In this document: piece by piece, positions 1 through 11,129 of the stretch
Layout of the letters: each line of letters begins with the position of its first letter
How positions within the stretch are numbered: the stretch's first letter is position 1
NCBI GenBank assembly: GCA_002917075.1
Contig: NTMA01000045.1
Coordinates: 1 to 64,000, forward strand
Direction of reading: 5' to 3'
Length of the DNA stretch: 64,000 bases
Source: Hawksworthiomyces lignivorus
Lineage: Eukaryota > Ascomycota > Sordariomycetes > Ophiostomatales > Ophiostomataceae
Notes under the pieces: model-generated
Told to the model about the DNA's origin: nothing
Databases searched by the model: none
Seen by the model: the letters and a program-made list of their open reading frames with translations, nothing else
Translations under genes and position numbers: made by a program

Positions 1-857
1 TGCCCCAGAGGGTTCCACCTAGATTAGACGTAAATAGTCAGGATTGGCTAATAAATACGATTAAACTGTACTGTGTCTTCCCATCATAGAGCTTGCCTGA
101 TGCTGTGAAACCCGTGCATACAGCGCCTCGTCATCTACATCACGAATCGCCTGTTGAAGGTGCCGGACCATTCTCTACCCGAAATGAGATTTGAGAAAAT
201 AATATAAATTTGCACCATCCCCTAGGAGCTGTCGCAGAGCAGAGAGAAAAAAAAAGAAATACAAATCAGCGACAGCCAGTTCCAGCAACTGGCCGCCGTG
301 TGAACTCGAGGCACACGAAGACAAGGATGATTCGACCATTTCGCTCAAGCTATTATCACCGATCATGGCGGCTACTCAGCTGACGCCAATAGATTGCCCT
401 TAACTACGTGAGTACGGAGCCCGCGGGAGCGGTAACATTAGCTTCTGCGCACAGGAGGGCATCGTTTCGCATGCACGAGCAGGGAGACCGACACGACACC
501 ATGTTAGTCCTTCAGCGGCAGAGGAGCTTACTCATATTGCTTCACGGACACTGTACGACCCTAGTGCTTCGGTGCCGCCGGCGTACCTATGGCATCCTCC
601 GTATATGGATCTAGACATCCTCCGTATATGGATCTAGACATCCTCCGGTTGCGGCATTGCGGATGCCTGCCTTCGGCGTCGCGGCTGACGCAACACGCGA
701 ATCTGCACGCCGCAAAGCTAAACTTGACACCCCCACACGTAGCGTGATTCGAGCCAAACGTGGCTTGTCCAAGCCGCTGGATTGAGCAATGGCATTTAGG
801 TCAAAGTATGGCAACGTTGATTTCGGCGCGATCTAACAAGTCTTAGTCGATCTGTGA
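1..857. other. Intergenic, no supported gene
   Basis: I see no convincing coding region here. Short open frames lack recognisable domains or good start context. The only structure is a small tandem repeat near 593-647, listed separately. Confidence 0.5.
593..647. repeat. 23-bp tandem repeat, about 2.4 copies
   Basis: The unit begins catcctccgtatatgg and ends tctaga. Two identical 23-base copies (593-615, 616-638) are followed by a partial third copy. It lies in non-coding sequence and looks like a minisatellite. Confidence 0.85.
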
Positions 858-971
858 CTATACTTTTTCCGCCTCTTTCTTCGCTCTCAAGCACTCTGCG
901 AGGTTATTCCTGCTAATGAATGTAGAGGGCAGATTTACGCCTAGTACTTTCTCTCGCAGATCGAGCGTCTG
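858..971 (-). pseudogene. Decayed TPR tail downstream of the NLR stop codon
   Basis: On the minus strand, directly after the TGA that ends the NLR (972-974), the same reading frame continues for 37 codons to a TAG at 858-860. It still reads like TPR repeat sequence: a QTLDLREKVLG segment, then NNLAECLRAKKEAEK, matching the QTLELRRQILG and NNLANILQSQGKYEEAE blocks upstream. A CGA arginine codon at the equivalent position of the other repeats explains the TGA by one C-to-T change. The TPR array was therefore once longer. Confidence 0.75.
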
Positions 972-1600
972 TCAGTGCATCGCCTCGGCCTCCTCGTACT
1001 TTCCCTGACTTTGGAGCACATTTACAAGGTTGTTCATGCTGGCGAGTGTATCAGGATGTTCTTGGCCGAGTATCTGACGTCGTAGTTCGAGCGTCTGCCG
1101 ATACATCATCTCGGCTTCGTTGTACTTTCCTTGACTTTGGAGTATATTTGCAAGGTTGTTTGTACTAACGAGTGTATCAGGATGTTCTTGACCGAGTATC
1201 TGACGTCGTAGTTCGAACGTCTGTCGATACATCATCTCGGCTTCGTTGTACTTTCCTTGACTTTGGAGTATATTTGCAAGGTTGTCTATACTGACGAGTG
1301 TATCAGGATGTTCTTGACCGAGTATCTGACGTCGTAGTTCGAGCGTCTGTCGATACATCATCTCGGCTTCGTTGTACTTTCCTTGACTTTGGAGTATATT
1401 TGCAAGGTTGTCTATACTGACGAGTGTATCAGGATGTTCTTGACCGAGTATCTGACGTCGTAGTTCGAGCGTCTGTCGATACATCATCTCGGCCTCCTCG
1501 TACTTTCCTTGACTTTGAAGCACATTTGCAAGGTTGTTCATGCTGGCGAGTGTATCAGGATGTTCTCGGCCGAGCATCTTCTCTCGCAGCATGAGCGTCT
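972..1600 (-). repeat. 126-bp coding tandem repeats (TPR array)
   Basis: About five 126-base units each encode a 42-residue TPR. Phrases such as gtatctgacgtcgtagttcgagcgtctg and catcatctcggcttcgttg recur almost unchanged. The near-identity implies recent duplication or gene conversion, as known for sensor repeats of fungal NLRs under concerted evolution. Confidence 0.9.
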
Positions 1601-4600
1601 TCCTGCGTATCCTCCCAGCCTCTTCGAATCTTCCAAGTCTACATAAAGCATCCCCTACATTACTAAGAAGACGACTTTCAGCCTCCTCATCGCCTGCATC
1701 ACCTCGTAAATCTAAAGCTGTCAGTGCATGCGGCAGGTACTTCATCCATAAGTCTCTGTTGTAATGCCGCGGAAAGGGAAACGCTTCGGCAAGCCGCTGT
1801 ATCACAGAGGTAATGCATTCGCCCCATCTGCTTTTCTGCTTCAACCAATTCTGCATCGCAAGCCGAACCAGCTGATGCATATAGAACGAGCTCGAATTCG
1901 TGCTACCAGATATAAATGCGTATGCTTTCAAAATCATGACTGCTGTATCTCTCTCCAGCTCATCATCCTCATCCTTCTTCACTTTGTCATCTGCTAACGG
2001 CAACAGAGACACTGGGATTTCTCTCTCGGCGAGGAAGCAAATAAATCTCAGGTACTGCGCAGCGAGTTTGTTATCCTGCGAGATGTGATCGAACGAAACA
2101 AGCCAAGTCGTAGCAACTGAGTTCATAGCGGTCGAGGCCGGGTTCTCCAAGTTTCTCATATCACTCAACCGATAATGCCTGAGATATTCAGTCGTCGAAA
2201 TTCCCGTCTCCGCCATATAAGCAGATGCCTGCCTGACGGCTAGAGGGAAGTTTGCTAGCAATTCAAGCAACTCATTCGTGCTTACTACGTCGCGCGTCTG
2301 GCTTCCATTGAGGTTTCGTAGTAACACCTCAGTGGCCTCATCCCTACTCATTTCTTCTATAAGAAAAATCTTCATAGGAAGAATATCTTGCCATGTTTCG
2401 ATCCCGCGATTCCTCGATGTAAGCAGAATCGAACCATTCCGGCTAAAGGGCAGGTATTCGGCGAGTGATACAGCTCCAAACATAAGATCTACATCATCGG
2501 CGTTATCGATGATGAGGAGCCAGCTACTGACACTTACACTTAAAGCAGTTTTTACGAGCAACAGCACGTCTGCACTGTCCTCTTCGACCCCTATTACCTC
2601 GAGCTGTCGGCCTATGTCTCGGAAGGCATTCTCAAAACTGGCGGCATCCACCGCCGGAACCCAGAAGATGGAGCAATTTGGATACCAATCATGAACCCGG
2701 AAAGCTACTTCCAGTGCAATTTGGGTCTTACCGATCCCTCCGAGGCCAATGAGGGCGGTCATTTGGCAGTCATAATCGTCTGCCGTGGGTGGTATGATCT
2801 TCAGAAGCTGCTCTAAGATCTTCTCGCGTCCCACAAAGTTTTCATAGCGCTTGAAGGGGACCATGAAATGACACTGCTCCAGAGCTGAACCGATCGACTG
2901 TCTCTCCAGATGCTTAAGCCTTTTCCACTCTTCATGCTCAGTGAAAATTTTTGCCATAAAGCCCCATTCAAACTGGCGATCTCTTTTGTCACCTAGAGTC
3001 TCGTCAATTTCATCGCGAGGTGCTAATCGCTGTTCTTCAAGATCAAAAACTGAGTCTCCTCTATACTCCGGCTCGATGTAGCCACGCTGATTCTCGAGGT
3101 TGAAGGAACCACGCTGGAAAGACCCAAGGGACTGCCTGACTGTCTCCCTCTCCACAGCCGAATCTGCCATTGTCAGATAGTCAATGTGTTCCGCATCTTT
3201 GTCTATATCGATAGCATGCTCTGGCCACGGGATAGACTTCAATGCCAAATACCGCAGGTCATCACCTATGTGTTCCTCGATGGCTTCAGACTTCTCGCCG
3301 CAAAAGGGACAAGATTCGAAAACGACCTCAGTTGTGGTGCGGCAAGCCTCTAGCATGTACGGTAGTATTTCCTCGCTGACGGTATTTGGGTGTGATTCTT
3401 TCATATGCTCCTCAAGGCCATCCTTTGAGAGAAACTCGATTTCGTCGTCGTGCTCAGTTGAGGTGCAAGTCCATCTGACGAGGTGCGCGGAACGCATATG
3501 CCCTAGCCACTCCTTCCTAGATGAATAAATATCGTGGGGATGGTCACAGTTATCGAAAAGGCACACATAGGCGTCTAGATCTTGTTTGACGTGCTTCCTG
3601 TTAAGTTTATGTGTCAGTATACTAACCAGGAAAGATACCAGCGCAAGAAAACACAGCGACATATTTGTGGAATATGTGATGTGCTGAACTGGGATCAAGC
3701 CGCAATTTCACACTTGAGGGACTGGAAGACGCTGAGTAAAGGTCAACTACGTACTCCCACTGCACTTTGTTCCTACCGACTTTGCTATCTAGGATCAGAC
3801 AGCAGTAATCGCATACAAATTCACCACTAGTCCGACACTCGGGCCGAGGCGGGGGTATAAGCAGCTTGGAGTCTTTGCTCAAGGCGCCAGACCGAGCTGT
3901 AGAGGCGGAGGATGGTGCATAATACCTAGAACGAGCGAGTTCTGTTACCGGACCCTTAGGCTCCAAACTTACAGAGGCCTTCGTCGTCAGTTTATCTGGG
4001 ACTTTTGTCTTGGTCGACAGTTCTATTTCTGGACTGGGGCGTATCTGTGACAACGGGCTCTGGATCGTTGTTGTGGCTCGTTGTGGTTGGTTCTCTTCCG
4101 TTTTGTGCTCATATGTCTCCTGCTGCTTCCATCCAGAATCGAGGCGGTGGCGACGATAGAGAATCCGGCGATGGCGTTCAACCATTGTGCTCGCTATCCT
4201 ATCCTTCAGCTGCTCGGATAGTCCTGGATAATCACGACCGATTAAGAAAGCATAAAGTCGCTTAACGGTGTTTCCATCAAAGCCAGGGACGTTGTTGCTT
4301 CGGGCGCGCAGATTCTGGTTGATGACACTTGCTCTGCGCAGCATGTTGCAGAGACGGTGAAGCCAGTCGATGCTGGTATGTATTGAATCGAGGGCCTCAA
4401 CGTAATTGTAAGTTTCCGGGCAGGAACCCGTGTGTGGCGCCTCGTCGACCCCAGCTTCGGCGCCATCAGCCATAAGAACAGCGTCTTGTCGAGCACTCCC
4501 GGGAGGCGATGTCCTGGCGCCAGAAACAGCTTCGGTTATAGACTCCTCCTGATTTTCAGGCTTCTGAGCATCAATGAGCGCAGACTTATATGATTCCAGC

Positions 4601-5013
4601 CTCGCGAATATAATGTTGAGCAAAGATTTCACCAAATCTAGCTCTTGCGGGAGCTCCCTCAGCCGGTAATCCAATGAATATCGTTCTTTGGCAAAAGCTG
4701 AGGTGTTCGCGGCCCAGATCCTGAACCGGTCTTGTTCGATCCTTAGCCGTTCATTATCTAGCTGGGCATCGATAGGTGGAGGATCAGCGGTGATAGCTTG
4801 GGCTGAGAAGGCGGTACGGAGGGTGGAGACAAACAGATCCAAGCACGACCCTGTCGCATCTCTCACCGACGGGGCTACAGGCTTCTCCTCAGGTCGGGCA
4901 TCCGAGGGATCCTTTGTAAGTGTACCGCCCGCAGATCGTTCTTCCAGCTTGCTCTCCATTGCGATGAAGCAGCACTCGAAACCCTCGGAGAATGAAGTAA
5001 CGTGAAAGCCCAA
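972..5013 (-). CDS. NB-ARC/TPR NOD-like receptor (NLR)
   Basis: Two exons (5013-3755, 3597-972) are joined over a 157-base intron (3598-3754; GTACGT donor, AACAG acceptor), giving about 1294 residues. A second ATG at 4959 is an equally good start. Order: a helical N-terminal region; cysteine pairs around the splice junction and a following C2H2-like segment; an NB-ARC ATPase with P-loop GLGGIGKT, Walker B LLIIDNADD, a GSILLTSR block and an LPLAVRQ motif; then a C-terminal array of 42-residue tetratricopeptide repeats. Fungal proteins of this architecture are NLR-type receptors in self/non-self recognition and programmed cell death; the TPR array is the presumed sensor. The last repeats are nearly identical at DNA level. 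The frame ends at a TGA inside the array, so the protein may be C-terminally truncated. Its start faces the DUF7580-subtilisin gene across a 575-base divergent promoter. The ligand is unknown. Confidence 0.88.
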
Positions 5014-5588
5014 GACTTGAGCGGGGCCGAACAGTTCGCTTGAAAGAGAACCACACAGTCCAAAGAGTATGTATGTCGATATGAATTGAATACCGGTTCT
5101 CGTAAATATGAGGCGACTTATGTTCTTGCGGATGGGGCGCTATCCATGGATTGATTTTGTCAAGATGAGAACTGTGACATAGCGTAGAAAGTTGGGGTTA
5201 GAGTCTGAAGAGGTGCAATTGCGGCGGCTTATTTTGCTGCCAGCGACCAACTCAGAACCTAAAGAACAGGGCATACCCAGGTCGCTCAATGGACGCACAG
5301 TCAGCGCCTCTCATTTGTTCACTTTTCAGACCAGCTTGGCCAGACCTTGTCGACCACAGGCTGTCGCTGCCATGCGCTCTGCGCCAATGAAATTGAGTGC
5401 GGCTGAACTTGACGGAATCTCTCTGCGGCGTGCCCATGCACAGACATTGGGCAGCTCATCAGAAACTGCGCCAGTCCATGCTTCCTGGTCTCTCTTCACA
5501 GCTGCATCATCCCATCACTTCGCCCGCATCTTTAACCCCGTTTTCGTCAACTTCATTGTTCTCACCTCCATTCTCACCACTTCACAGG
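5014..5588. promoter_or_regulatory. Divergent promoter region between NLR and DUF7580-subtilisin genes
   Basis: The 575 bases separate two start codons pointing away from each other. No coding region is supported. Shared regulation of the two genes is an inference from the arrangement; no specific operator was recognised. Pyrimidine-rich sequence lies just before the plus-strand start. Confidence 0.5.
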
Positions 5589-8500
5589 ATGAACAAGGGC
5601 ATGCAGGAATCCGTTCTCGTTACCTACAATGTCGTTGACAGCGCACTACGTGTTTTCCTCAGCAATAGCGAGGAGATCCTCAAAGGCGGGCTGACAGACA
5701 AAAAGCACGAAGAATTCCTAACGTTCGTGAAGACAGGGATTCCCTGCCTTCTAAAAGCATTCGAGAACATCAAGACCTCTAGAAGCGTTAATATCACCGC
5801 CACCCAGATACGAAATTTCGCATCGACCCTGGAGCTGCTGCTCGCCACAAATCTCAACTATGAATTTGACTCCGTAAGTTTCTCATTCGGATTATCCGTC
5901 CCATAGCTATCCATATTGAAGACTCTTTCCCCAGCCATTCCAATCGGAGGTATTCGAAGTTTTGTCGGATGTGCTCTTCGTGAACGGCGTTGTTGCGGGG
6001 TCATTAACAGAATGAAACATGGCCCTATTCTTCGTCTACACTACTTATCTGATATTGAGATTATGGTCGCGTTTAGATGATGAACTGACGTAGGTATCGT
6101 GAATTTCTAGATCCTAAAAAATGCCATCAACTTTCACTACTCAGGCCTCAACTCTCTCCATCTAGAGTCCCAAGCTGGCGAGATCGGACACACAGTGCGT
6201 GTTCGAGAGATTCTGAGCTCACGCATTCGTTGCGAATTTATTCACACTCATATAGAAGAATTATACGACAAACTAGAGCGCATCATCCAACGAGATGCCT
6301 ACGACGATGACGAGGAAGCAGAAGCCACGCAGCCATTTACGCCGTACGATAGTGAATTCTATTCTTGCGTAGACAGCGTCTTCAAGGCTATTGCGTGTGA
6401 ATGTGATCCGAATGAGGAATTGGAAATACGATTAAGGTTGGGTGCTTTCCCATCGCAAGCTCGTGTCCCAATCAAACGGTCTGTAGATATCCTATTGCGG
6501 TGCAAGGACAAGGAAGAGAACTTGGCGTTCTGGCTGGCGATGTGTATTCATTCCTCCCTTGGCCCCAGGTAAGGCTACTGGCCCACCCGCGTTTCGGCAT
6601 GAACAACTAACACCAAACAATAGGACCTCAGAAGATACACCTGAGACACAGATTTTATGTGAGAAATTGCCACAGCTGCGGGTGACGTTTGATACCCCCA
6701 TAGAAGATGTATGTCCTTGGAAAGAAGACGACCCAATCAGCCGCGACTGCATATGTTGGTACGCCAAAGAGACCACATCCGGGTTCAAAACCTTTCTACA
6801 ACATGTGGAGCTCGATGAGGAGGGCTGGCAGCAGCACGAGTGCTGTCCCGAAAGCGACAGCTATCCCACGGAAGAGTATTCCCTTCCTTCCTTGTTCTCA
6901 CAGATGAGCTGGACAGAGGTCGATAAGACCGTGCTGGCAATGCAGCTGGCCCACGCTTTAGCCTACTTCTACGGTGGCGACTGGCTGACCGGACGATGGC
7001 AGGAGCCAAACATTCGCTTCTTTAAATGGGGACCCCGAATTCCATGCAAACCATGGCTTGGGGTGTCACTGCCATCTAAATCAGTTCTGCAAGACTCAGA
7101 ATGCAGCCAGCATTTGTTTCCCCAGATACTGGAACTGGGAATCGTGCTGCTTGAACTCTACATCGGCCAGTCATTAGAGTCATATCTAGATGTGAAAACG
7201 CCCAAAAACTTAAACGAACGGTGGGCTCTGGCTAAGAAAATACTCCAAAATCTCCCCTTCCTCTCAGTGTCCTACAAAAAAGCCGTCGACTTCTGCTTCA
7301 AACCAAGGTTTGGCCGTCTCAAGGCAAGAGAGGCATTAAAGCAGCCCGACGTGGTTCGAGAGTTTGTTTATAAAGAGGTTGTCTCACGCCTCGAGCGGAT
7401 TATCAAGAAATCGAAGCTGGGAACACAAGAGCTCGAATCTCTGGATCTGGGCCTTATCAGACGGAAACTTTCAAGTGAGCCGAAGGCAGCCGAGCTGAGC
7501 AACACAAGCCAATCTCCAAGGCAGAACGATGCGGAAACGAGCAGGATCGCCACAATGTTGGACACCGCCCGCGCCAAACTCGAATCCGTACAAGTACTAC
7601 CGGACACTATTCAAGACGAGCTGGTGACACAGCTTGAAGAAGGTTTTGATCTGTTTGGGGATGAAGAAGGATTTACGCCTAGTAAAGAGTCAGTCTTATT
7701 ATCCAACTCTAACACACTGTTCTTGCCGGGTTTTTCTAACTTCAAGGATAGCTCAGAAGAATCAAAAGTCTGGCTGAAAAAGTTCTCAGGGATCATCGAG
7801 CAGAGGATAGGAAAGCCCAGCAGCCAACCTCCCGGTGGCTGCCGCGTGAAAGTGGCAGTCCTCGATACGGGTATCGACCTCAATCACAGCTATTTCGATG
7901 GTGAATATAAGGCTGGACGAATACGAAACATTGCTTCGTTCGTGGATGGCAAGAATGGGGACGAAGACGAAAGCTGCGGTGACGAGTCTGGTCATGGCAC
8001 CTTCGTCGCGTCCCTTCTTCTCAGCTACGGGCCACACATTGACCTCTACGTGGCGAAAATCTCCAAATCTCGGAACTTCAGAAAAGGGACAATCGAGAAT
8101 GTCAAGAATGTGGGTTACTGGCTTCTCATGCTCCTTTCTCTCTTTATACTAGTTGGTTGTTACAGAGGTGGACGTCAGGTTGGCTCTAACTTAGATCTTC
8201 CTCTAGGCTCTGTATCATGCCCGAGCAGTCTGGGAAGTCGATATCATCACCATGTCATTCGGGTTCCCTTGCGGGATACGAAGTATCTGGGACCAAATTA
8301 CGCTAGCCACACAGAAGAACATCCTCGTTTTTGCAGCCGCTTCTAACGATGGCCTAGACCAGTCCCGGATGTATCCCGCCAGTCAGGACTCGGTTTTCGC
8401 AATACACTCTACATCCTGCAAGGGCAGGGCATCCGGCTTCAACCCGCAGGGGGAGAGAGACGAGAATTTCAGCATACTCGGCGAGTACATCGAGTCCGCA

Positions 8501-8791
8501 TGGCTGACCAAGGAAGGAAGTGGCAGTACCCGAATCCTCTCGGGGACGTCCTTCTCCGCGCCCATCGCGGTGTGCTTAGCTGCTTTTATGATTCTCTACG
8601 TCCCAACCATAATACCAGAGCACGAAACTCTACTTCACAATGTCAAGAGTTACGTAGGAATGAAGAAAATCTTTCAGACAATGGTAGTCGACGATTCTGC
8701 TAAGTACCAATACATCAGCTTGAAGAAGTTCGTGTCGGAGAACAGCCAGAGTGCGATAAATAATGCCATTACTAAGGCCTTGTCGAGGTGA
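5589..8791 (+). CDS. DUF7580 + subtilisin-like serine protease (peptidase S8), HET-Q2-type
   Basis: Five exons: 5589-5873, 5935-5979, 6111-6568, 6624-8109 and 8207-8791, about 952 residues. The second donor (5980) is the least certain junction. The N-terminal half is helical. A DUF7580-type region follows, with the kinase-like signature ILELGIVLLELYIGQSLE that this family shares with fungal prion/HeLo-associated proteins. The C-terminal half is a peptidase S8 domain with the full catalytic set: Asp in VAVLDTGID, His in GDESGHGTFVAS, oxyanion Asn in AAASND and Ser in LSGTSFSAP. There is no signal peptide or propeptide, so a cytoplasmic enzyme is expected. In Podospora the subtilisin HET-Q2 cuts the gasdermin-like HET-Q1 to release pore activity, and such gene pairs are neighbours in many fungi. 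A gasdermin-like gene begins 683 bases downstream on the same strand, so it is the likely substrate. That substrate link is inference. Confidence 0.85.
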
Positions 8792-9474
8792 TATACGTCG
8801 ATCAACGTGTGTTGGCACGAAGTGGTCCAGATTTTGTTGGGAGGTAATATCTGTGGATGGCACCCCTGTTGATTTTGTCATGCATTGGCTTGTTGTCGCA
8901 TAGCCTCGTCAATTGATGTCTGAGATACCCAATTGCTAGTTAAAAATAAAGGAATTCCAAGTCATCGTGTTCACAGCATCTTCGTGTTCGATATTAAGCA
9001 TGCCATTCCAGAACCCCACCATCTTGCTGTATAACTGGCATATTCCGCCACTAAGAATCCGACAAGCTTTCTCTCCTAGGGGGGCGGGAATTTTTGAACC
9101 GCAAGGCTTAGCCCAGAAGGTGACTGATTGGATCAATAATACGGAGTAGCATTGCGGCTGAAAGGTATCATGGTCTTGACAGAGGTCTTTCCCAGGCTTG
9201 CCAGGCTCCCATATTCTAGGAAGCGGTGGTACGCCTCGACAATGACACTATCCGAACCCCTCACTCAGTCTGAAAGGGTTTAATGATCTCACTTCGCAAA
9301 AATACACAAAACTCGGAGCCTCAGTCAACTCAAAATGTCGAGCATATTCTAACCGAATCACGCATACGTCCTAATACGGTCAGATGGAACAATCAATCAT
9401 AAGAGCCGACTAAAGGAATCCTGCAGGAAATAGCCACTTCTTTGTAGGTACCGTTCCGATCAATTATCTGCGAA
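8792..9474. other. Intergenic between protease and gasdermin-like genes
   Basis: I see no coding region here. The stretch holds the 3' end of the protease transcript and the promoter of the next gene. Two tandem same-strand genes share this 683-base spacer. Confidence 0.5.
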
Positions 9475-10320
9475 ATGGCGAACGTGGTCAAGAACTATTT
9501 CCTGGCCCCGAGCTGGGACTACGCTCCTGATGCCAAGCCAGGCGTGACCATCGCACTATGGAGCCTCGTCACTTCGCCGACGAAGATGGTTCCCCCCCTT
9601 GTGGCTGCAATAGCGATACCAGATGATGAAGACGTCGTAAATTCGACTAAATATGACTTCGAGTGGGTCCGCAAGCGCAACAAAGAGAAGAAGTTCGGCG
9701 TGTGGACGACGTTTCTCGACCAGCTCGTGGGTATTGGGCTTAAGCTTGGCCACAAGCGCACGACGTCAATCCACGACCTCTACACGTTTGAGAAGATGCA
9801 CACCAAGGAGGCATATCCTAGCAGGGAGTATGTCGAGAAGATGGTCAAGATGGAATCCGTCAAGAAGTATCTGGAAAAGTTCGACTTCGAAAAGCCCATC
9901 TACCTCATAGTTGGGACCAAGGCCGTCAGCGGCACGACAGTTAAGCAGGTGCTGAAAGAGGAGACGGCAATGGACATGAAGTTCTCCATTGACGCGACCC
10001 CGTCCGGAACACACATGGCTCTAGGCCCAGAGCTGGACTCATCGACAAAAAATGGCGATACGCTCAAGTTCGACGGTTCCACTGGTTTCGTGTTTGCTTT
10101 CCGGATGAGAAAGATTGTTGTCAATCGGAAATTTAAGATTGAGGATGAGAGTGATGCGGAAGGCGGCGTGCTTGGGCCGAATGAACAAGCGGAACAGGAT
10201 ATTGAGGTACAAGGAATTGAGGAGCGTGATGCCATTGACTTACCTGCCGGTGGGAAGAGGGTGGTTGTGGAGGATAATGATGAGACCGTCTATGTTACAG
10301 TAATTGAAGATAGTGCATGA
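9475..10320 (+). CDS. Fungal gasdermin-like pore-forming protein (HET-Q1/RCD-1 type)
   Basis: A single exon encodes 281 residues. The N-terminus (NYFLAPSWDYAPDA) and the later blocks FGVWTTFLDQLVGIGL, IYLIVGTKAVSGTTV and FVFAFRMRKI match the pattern I associate with the fungal gasdermin family (Neurospora RCD-1, Podospora HET-Q1). These are cytosolic proteins whose N-terminal region inserts into membranes and kills the cell after loss of a short C-terminal inhibitory segment. The last 60 or so residues are acidic and look like a separable tail (after residue 215), which would suit such control. The length agrees with HET-Q1-like proteins. The neighbouring protease gene strongly supports the call, since fungal gasdermin genes commonly sit beside subtilisin or caspase-like protease genes. 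Residue-level cleavage sites cannot be seen. The family call is by pattern recall and was not verified by search. Confidence 0.72.
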   Translation: MANVVKNYFLAPSWDYAPDAKPGVTIALWSLVTSPTKMVPPLVAAIAIPDDEDVVNSTKYDFEWVRKRNKEKKFGVWTTFLDQLVGIGLKLGHKRTTSIHDLYTFEKMHTKEAYPSREYVEKMVKMESVKKYLEKFDFEKPIYLIVGTKAVSGTTVKQVLKEETAMDMKFSIDATPSGTHMALGPELDSSTKNGDTLKFDGSTGFVFAFRMRKIVVNRKFKIEDESDAEGGVLGPNEQAEQDIEVQGIEERDAIDLPAGGKRVVVEDNDETVYVTVIEDSA

Positions 10321-10746
10321 CTTTTTGTGTTTTTTTTTGGGGGGGGGGAGGGGGGGGGATTTTGATGTTCATCTCAAAATCAAAATGGAATAGCTATCAA
10401 GCTATTGTTCCTATGAGAGTCAGGATGTACCATTGCAGCATTTTCTTTCAAGCTTAAACGTTAACCCGAGAGCTTGAAATTAAATACGTATGGGTCGATA
10501 ACGCACCAGTGGCGCCTGGTGAGGACCGTCTCGCGCCCGGATTGAACCAGACCAGATACAAGACCGATCCCCGGCGTCTATTCACTACATGGAATACTCT
10601 ACACGACCAGCGTCCAATAGACAGCAGTGAAACGGTGCTTCCATTGGAATTTGTGACCTTTGAGGAGGAGCAAGAGAGAGCAGAGGCGGCCGACCAAAGC
10701 CGTATAATAACGGAAAGATTTCTACGGAAGATGAATAGGACAGATT
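10321..10746. other. Homopolymer tract, repeat copy and unassigned reading frame
   Basis: The stretch starts with T9 followed by two G runs (about 10330-10360). A copy of the tRNA-like repeat follows at 10459-10497. A 260-base open frame (10509-10769, plus) lacks any domain I know and probably belongs to the decayed HET locus that follows. Confidence 0.5.
10459..10497 (+). repeat. Copy 1 of a dispersed 39-bp repeat (tRNA-like 3' part)
   Basis: The segment acgttaacccgagagcttga with its continuation to about 10497 is repeated at 17166-17204 with only two or three differences. This copy lacks the box-A half and the T-run present at the other locus, so it looks truncated. Confidence 0.8.
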
Positions 10747-11037
10747 ATGTCGACCCCAAAGTCGCCTAAGAGAAACATATTGGAAAATATCGAAGCGATA
10801 CTCGCCCTACGTGTTCTATTTGTTACTATTAGTGAACGTCTCGGCACTGCGGCCAGTACGACAAGAGAAGACGACGAGGTTTGGTTGCTAGCTGGGGCGA
10901 AAGTTCCTTATATATTAAGGCTCAACAGTCACGGTACGTATAACTACATAGGAGAGGCATATGTCCATAGTATTATGCATAACGAATGTTTGTTACAAAC
11001 ATCGAAGGCAAGTATAGTGTCCATAGAAATCATTTAA
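10747..11037 (+). pseudogene. HET-domain protein C-terminal relic
   Basis: The 96-codon frame contains RVLFVTISERLG, then DEVWLLAGAKVPYILR and YIGEAYVHSIMHNE. These are the hallmark C-terminal blocks of heterokaryon-incompatibility (HET) proteins: a FVT..GYMG strand, then GDEVWVLAGA.VPFVLR and VGEAYVHGIMDGE. The canonical YNALSYTWG and CINQ blocks of the N-terminal HET domain are not found upstream, so only the tail survives. The surrounding DNA is AT-rich, as expected for a decayed copy. Confidence 0.7.
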
Positions 11038-11129
11038 TATTTTAGTTTATTCGTTAATATTCTATTTCGATTTTCAAGAATCTTGTACCAAAAATCCTAT
11101 TGCTATAATATAATTGAAGTCTACTTGCT

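Noticed and set aside
10329..10360. T9/G-run homopolymer tract as a possible element
   Set aside because: Probably simple-sequence or sequencing-prone tract; no flanking structure.
10500..10560. Possible tRNA on the minus strand (GGTTCAATCC-like T loop)
   Set aside because: The T stem does not pair and no D or anticodon arm follows.
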